DNA from: Loxodes magnus
Lineage: Eukaryota; Ciliophora; Karyorelictea; Loxodida; Loxodidae
DNA: 64,000 bases
NCBI GenBank assembly: GCA_946699065.1
Contig: CAMPDV010001068.1
Coordinates: 82,459-146,458 of the forward strand
Direction of reading: 5' to 3'
Position numbers and translations under genes: made by a program. This document shows positions 59,300-64,000 of this stretch, piece after piece; within the stretch, counting starts at the first letter, position 1, and each line of letters opens with the position of its first letter. The notes below the pieces were generated by a model that had not been told where the DNA came from, ran no database searches, and saw only the letters and a program-made list of their open reading frames with translations.

Positions 59300-60135
59300 T
59301 TGCTCTTTTTCTGGACACTTTAATCAATTTTGTAATAACCGATTTTCATCTTTTGTCAGGATCACCCTCTCCATTTAACTCTTCTTAGTTGTTTAGGTTC
59401 TGGATAAGATTTTTACTTTTTCTAAAAATCTTTTATGAATGATACAATATATTTCCCTAAATAATTATGTTTTCTTTCTTGTCAGTATCTCTCTTACCAA
59501 TTTCTTTTTTATATTTTCTGAATAGTTAGCATTATCGATTAAAATATTTTTCACTCCTTCAGCAGTAGTATTTCTTCACATTTGGCTTATTTAATACATC
59601 CAAGTATATAAAGACAGTATCTTTGTCTAGTTCCATTTTATATCCAATTTTCTTTACTTATCATTGTGCGTTTTAGAGTTGAAATTACCTTTTAGTTGCT
59701 TTTCTTTTTTTTTCTAGTCTATGGCCTAGTTCTATTAAATTCTAATAGGTCTAAGTTTTACTACTCTAGAATTGAGATATGTTTAAAAGAAATTCAAATC
59801 TTTTTCTTCAACCATGAATCTTGATTCTATATTCTCTGCTATTTTCAAATTTTTCCATAAGTATCGCATTCTCTTTTTCTAATTTCTTGATCTCTTGCTG
59901 TAGATCCAGCATCATTTTAATACTGCATATCACAGTTTGGTTAATGCTCAGTGCTCAAATCAGTTGATTTGATAATGCAAGATATTTTGGCTTATTTTCT
60001 AAGCTTTTTTTCAGAGGTAGGAATCTCAATTTTGTGGGCAACCTTATTGACAGCTTATCCTTTGTCCTAGAAATTCTAGGATGCTGATTACTCCTATCCA
60101 CTAGAAGCAAAAAAATCTTTGAATATTCCTCTCAT
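59300..60135 (-). mobile_element. LINE ORF1-type copy, decayed
   Basis: ATG 60135 gives MRGIFKDFFASSGQEQ, matching the start of the other ORF1 proteins. In a second frame the coiled-coil region MMLDLQQEIKKLEKENAILM is well kept, aligned with LNLQEEVRKLRKDNDKLMEK of the intact copy. A degenerate knuckle (KKYYCWRSEKYFNR) follows near 59,570. At least two frame changes are present. Confidence 0.5.
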
Positions 60136-61300
60136 CTTTTCCTCTTTTTTCCAGAATAAAATTTAATAATATTTATTTAAGGTTTAGCTTATTTAAAAAT
60201 GATAAAAAGATTATACATTAAAATGTTAGTATCATACTAGATAATTAATAAACTATTTATTATAAATTCGATATTCAAAATGAAAGAGTAGACTAGGTGT
60301 GATCTCTTAATTAGACCTCACTAGACTTTTAATCCGTTTGCAAAAGCTTGAAAATCCATAATTTATGTTCAATCACCTTAGGGTGCTTGAACTATAGGCT
60401 ATGAAATAGTAGAACTTAATAGGTTGGTTCAAAATCCAACACTTGGCAACGCATAGTAAAAATCGATAGAGTAAATTGGAATTGGATTAGATAAATAAAA
60501 CTTGTATTAAGAGAAATTTATATGAAGAAAAATATAATTATTATGAATATAGAAAGTTAGTTAAGTTAAATACAAATAAAAAATCTATAATTACTACAAA
60601 ATAAAGTTAAAAAATAGTGTCATTAACTAAAAGATAAAATATAGAATTTACAAATCAATTTGTAGAATATTTAATAATCTTTCTATAATTATTAAATTTA
60701 AAACATTTAGTCATAAAAGATTAATTCATATTTGAAAAACAGAAAAGAAAGATACGACAAATTTTAATTAGATAGCAAGAAACTGAAAAATATAACAAGG
60801 GGTTGGATTGAATAATAAATTATGGAGATTATTTTGATTATTATATAAAATTCACTAATAATATTAAACAAAATTATTAAAGTTTAAATAAATAAAATTA
60901 TATTTGGATACTAAATTAAATAAAATTAGGGGATTTCTTAGAAATAAAAATATAATATAAATAATTTATAAATAATAAGTATTTGCAAATTACTAGAACT
61001 TATAAGATAATTTAATAAATTTATATCATTCTTTATAGTTTCTATTTATTTAATTAATAATGGTCATACCAAATTTGTTATTTAAATAACAATTATAGTA
61101 AGATGATCTGCTATAATGATAGAATTATCTGGATAAATCTAAAGCTGTATAAAGGGAGAAGGAAAATTTGAGGAATAATAAAGAAGGAATGATGAATGAA
61201 ATGTAAATAAGCAGGTTTATTATCTATATGAAAATATAATTTAGACATAATAATTGATATTATAAGTAGCAATCATATATATTAATAGATTAAAAAATAT
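60136..61300. other. No gene; G+C-richer island with tRNA-like strings
   Basis: 60,270-60,480 contains CTAGACTTTTAATCCG, like the anticodon arm of tRNA-Lys(UUU), and GTTGGTTCAAAATCCAAC, like a T arm. They are too far apart and lack matching acceptor stems, so no tRNA is called. It might be a SINE-like sequence. Confidence 0.3.
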
Positions 61301-61605
61301 AATTGAAAAGATGGTGGAAGTTGATATTGGCTTTCTTGACTACACTTTCTGATTTTATGGCTGGGAACAAGTTCCTTTCCTTTCGCTGAGAAAGTCACTG
61401 GTCAGAATCATTTTCTGAAGGGACGCTGTCTTTGAGATTATCCACTCTTGGTAGGGGCTTGAAGCCTGGCTGCTCATAGCGATGGAGCTCCCAAGCAACT
61501 GTGTCTGGAGCACAACAAGATATCCCCGTTATTTCATAAAAAGAGATTGTCGGGGCATGCAATCGGAAAGGAGTTTCCGGTCCAAAAACTCTTTTAGTTG
61601 AAATT
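61301..61605 (+). repeat. Dispersed ~300-bp repeat, family A, copy 4
   Basis: Full-length copy from AATTGAAAAGATGG to CTTTTAGTTGAAATTAAT, with point differences from copies 2 and 3 spread evenly and the 3' hairpin CGGAAAGGAGTTTCCG intact. Confidence 0.8.
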
Positions 61606-62575
61606 AATTAATAGAATAAAGAGTCTAATTTTCAGAAAGAAGTAATTAATTTAATTCACTATTTTATTAAATCAATTAATTCTAAATCTAAGTCTATAAA
61701 ATTGCTAATAATCAAAAATAAAGAGAAAACTTTTAAAAATAAAAGAGCAACATTTGATTATTACTTATATATTATTTAATTAAGAGGTATTTTAAAATTT
61801 ATATAAACTATAAGGAAAAAATGGAATAAATGTAGAACTATTTAATGAAGAAGCTTAATTAATTAATAAAAAAGCTTATAAACTGAAGTTAAAAATTAGT
61901 TTAAATTAGATTAAATACATTTTTTATATTAATTAATTAATTAAAGATATAAAGTAGTATTAATTTTACCAATATTATCTTAAATTATATAAAATAAATA
62001 TGAGAAGGTATATTTTTTATTTTAGGGCTTGATTAAGTAATAAATAAATTTAAAAAATAGTAGCTTGTTTTTTATTTATTTATTTTATAATTAAAGATTT
62101 TACAAATTTTTAATATTTTATAAAAATGGTTGAGTTTTGTCCATTTTTTTAATTAATTTGAACTTTTAGAATAGATACGTTTGCTATTATTTTTCTTTGA
62201 ATATTCTACCAAGATATAAACAATTAAAATAATTAATTGAATGAATGAATAAAGAAAAAGATCTTCATTATTTAGCAATATAGAGACATAGATGTAATAC
62301 TTATAATATAAACTATAAATTTTACAACAATGCTAAATATAAAAATTAATGAATTATCTACCAACTATTTTGCTTTTTGCTTTAGTCAGTAAATTCTTTT
62401 AAAGCAAAATTCTCTTAAATAATTTAAGGTGCTACTTATGCTTTGTCAGAATTAAAATATCGACGAAATTGTAAATTTTCGGAATTTAATTTTTTTGAGA
62501 ATCTCCCACATATATAATTATAGTAATATAGAATTAAACTTTTAAATCCTTCCCTTCTAATATTATAAAAAATAA
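61606..62575. other. AT-rich stretch without a recognisable gene
   Basis: Nothing identifiable before the ORF1-type copy. Confidence 0.35.
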
Positions 62576-62578
62576 AAA

Positions 62579-63195
62579 ATGGGAAATTACTAATAAAAAG
62601 TCTCTTCTCAAAAGGATTCATCTTAGTCAAGTTACGACTAATAAAAAATACTATAAGAACTCTAAGTTATTCAATTAGAAAATTTTAAACTATTAAGAAC
62701 TGTATAAGAACTCGAAAGTAAAATTGAATGTTTAATGATTAATTCATAGAAAAAAAAATTGAAAATAAATAGCTAGGAATTATCAGAATAGAATAATTAG
62801 AAACAATATTTAACCTATTAGCAGAGTTAACTGAAAGCATATTTCTGTAAAAAATGTCAATAAATGATCCGATGGATGTAGAGCAACAGCCTATAACAAG
62901 ATATATTCTCTATTTTAAAATAATGAGATGTTGAAACTGTAAACAACCAGAGCACAAAGTTAGAAGCTGCTTCCAATTCTAATTAAAATAAAAGAAATTA
63001 GTAGAAAACTATGAGAAAATATTTTCAGGATATATTGCAACCAAGAAGATAAACTACACAGGAAAAAAATACTCCAGCTAAACAAAGAAGCTCTAAACAT
63101 ATAGCATGCAATTAACGAATTTAATAAGAAATGAATGGGATTCGACCTATCGAAAACTCTCAGAAAAAGTAAATTAAAAATCCTTAGGACTTATG
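62579..63195 (+). mobile_element. LINE ORF1-type copy, frame-shifted
   Basis: ATG 62579 opens MGNYQQKVSSQKDSSQSSYD and a coiled-coil region (VQELESKIECLMINSQKKKL). The reading then moves to another frame near 62,860 with NDPMDVEQQ (the equivalent of IPMEIE) and a well-kept zinc knuckle CWNCKQPEHKVRSC (C-x2-C-x4-H-x4-C; its Trp is TGA). The C-terminal pattern is YEKIFSGYIATKKINYTGKK. The short minus-strand frame here is antisense. Confidence 0.5.
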
Positions 63196-63346
63196 ATAAA
63201 CAAGATCCCAAGCAAATATGAAGTTACTTTTATTTAGTGCTTTATTTTAAGATTAATTTAATTAAGCAAATATTTATTTATCATCTAATTTATAATTAAT
63301 TTAAATCTATTTTTAATTTAAGAAAATTAAAATTAAAATTAAAAAA

Positions 63347-63417
63347 TGATCCCACCGAGATTCGAACTCGGATTGTTGGATTCAGAGTCCAAAGTACTAC
63401 CATTACACCATGGGACC
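63347..63417 (-). tRNA. tRNA-Gln (anticodon CUG)
   Basis: A complete cloverleaf: acceptor GGTCCCA/TGGGATC (one G-T pair), D arm with AATGGT, anticodon stem TTGGA/TCCAA with loop CTCTGAA (anticodon CTG), and T arm CCGAG-TTCGAAT-CTCGG. It has no intron and no encoded CCA. It reads the ordinary CAG codon; the UAA and UAG glutamine codons would need separate tRNAs, which are not in this window. Confidence 0.93.
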
Positions 63418-64000
63418 AATTAAAATTAATTATAAAGCTCCTATATAAAATTGCTAAATTATTAAAATCCTAATTAAGAATGAAAAAAGAAATTACTATC
63501 ATACTTTATTTGTTTAAAACTTGCTTAATTTCTAAAATTATTACATTAATTATTTAAAGCTTATTAAGAAAAAACAACTTAACTTTTAATCAATTATTTG
63601 AAATTTTATTATTAAAGCTAAGTCATTACTATTATAGCACAGCTAATAATATAAGCAAATAAATATAAGCTTTATTATACAATCCCAAATAAATAAAATA
63701 TTCTATTGATTAATTTTATACCTTAAATATATTATTAATAAACCATAAATCTCATATATTTTATTAGTTATAAATAGAAATATAAAAGTATTAATTATAA
63801 AACTATTTATTAAAATTATTAATTCACTTTTGGTCTTTTAATATAAAGAGGAAAAATAAACGAGTAAGATCTTTGTAAAAATTTAGCTAAAAGACAAAAC
63901 AGAATATTAAAAATAAAATAAAACTAATGTAAAAAAACTAAAAGCATAGTAAATAAAAAGATTGAGATAACTATTACTATAAATTTGGATATTAATTAAT
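63418..64000. other. AT-rich stretch without a recognisable gene
   Basis: Upstream flank of the tRNA gene; nothing else identifiable. Confidence 0.35.

Noticed and set aside
60280-60460. tRNA-Lys(UUU)
   Set aside because: The anticodon-arm-like and T-arm-like strings are about 115 bp apart, with no matching acceptor or D stems.
1-64000. Standard or Tetrahymena-type genetic code
   Set aside because: Under either code the kinases, WWE, archaemetzincin and MINDY genes are broken at conserved Trp (and, under the standard code, Gln) positions.
1-64000. CRISPR arrays, rRNA genes, bacterial operons
   Set aside because: No regularly spaced direct repeats, rRNA-like conserved blocks or bacterial gene organisation were seen.

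Overview
The window is about 80% A+T and reads as nuclear DNA of a ciliate with all three standard stop codons reassigned. In every recognisable gene TAA and TAG stand where conserved glutamine is expected. TGA stands where conserved tryptophan is expected: in the W-M-A-P-E and D-I-W motifs of protein kinases and in the W-Q-W of a WWE domain. Three genes also appear to END at TGA. This fits the karyorelictean code (for example Loxodes: UAR = Gln, UGA = Trp or stop). A Condylostoma-like code, where all three codons can also terminate, is the alternative. One gene carries a 22-bp GT-AG intron. Because stops are rare in this code, an open frame alone is weak evidence, so calls below rest on protein family motifs and paralogue comparison.

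Layout. 1-27 kb is gene-poor: a decayed TPR gene, two related Lys/Gln-rich coding regions on the minus strand, a decayed RING-type gene, LINE-derived copies and dispersed 230-300 bp repeats. 27.4-43.4 kb is a compact gene island: kinase-kelch gene 1 (-), a RING/B-box/coiled-coil/WWE ubiquitin-ligase-like gene (+), an archaemetzincin metalloprotease (-), a MINDY-4-type deubiquitinase (-), a tandem-kinase gene (+) and kinase-kelch gene 2 (-). 44-64 kb is again repeat-rich and holds a 2.1-kb LINE with ORF1 and the tail of ORF2, a compact deletion derivative of it, several more ORF1 copies, kinase-kelch gene 3 (-) and a tRNA-Gln(CUG).

The commonest mobile sequence is a LINE family whose ORF1 begins M-x-G-F-K-x-G-F, has a coiled coil, an I-P-M-E-I-E type motif and one CCHC-like zinc knuckle. 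Its ORF2 tail keeps the C-x-C-x7-H-x3-C signature of LINE polymerases. No reverse transcriptase core, transposase, CRISPR array or rRNA was recognised. The gene island mixes ubiquitin attachment (RING/WWE), ubiquitin removal (MINDY) and TKL-like kinases, but no operon logic is implied in a eukaryote. The low gene density fits either a germline genome or a macronucleus that keeps its intergenic DNA, as reported for Loxodes. The sequence cannot decide between these.
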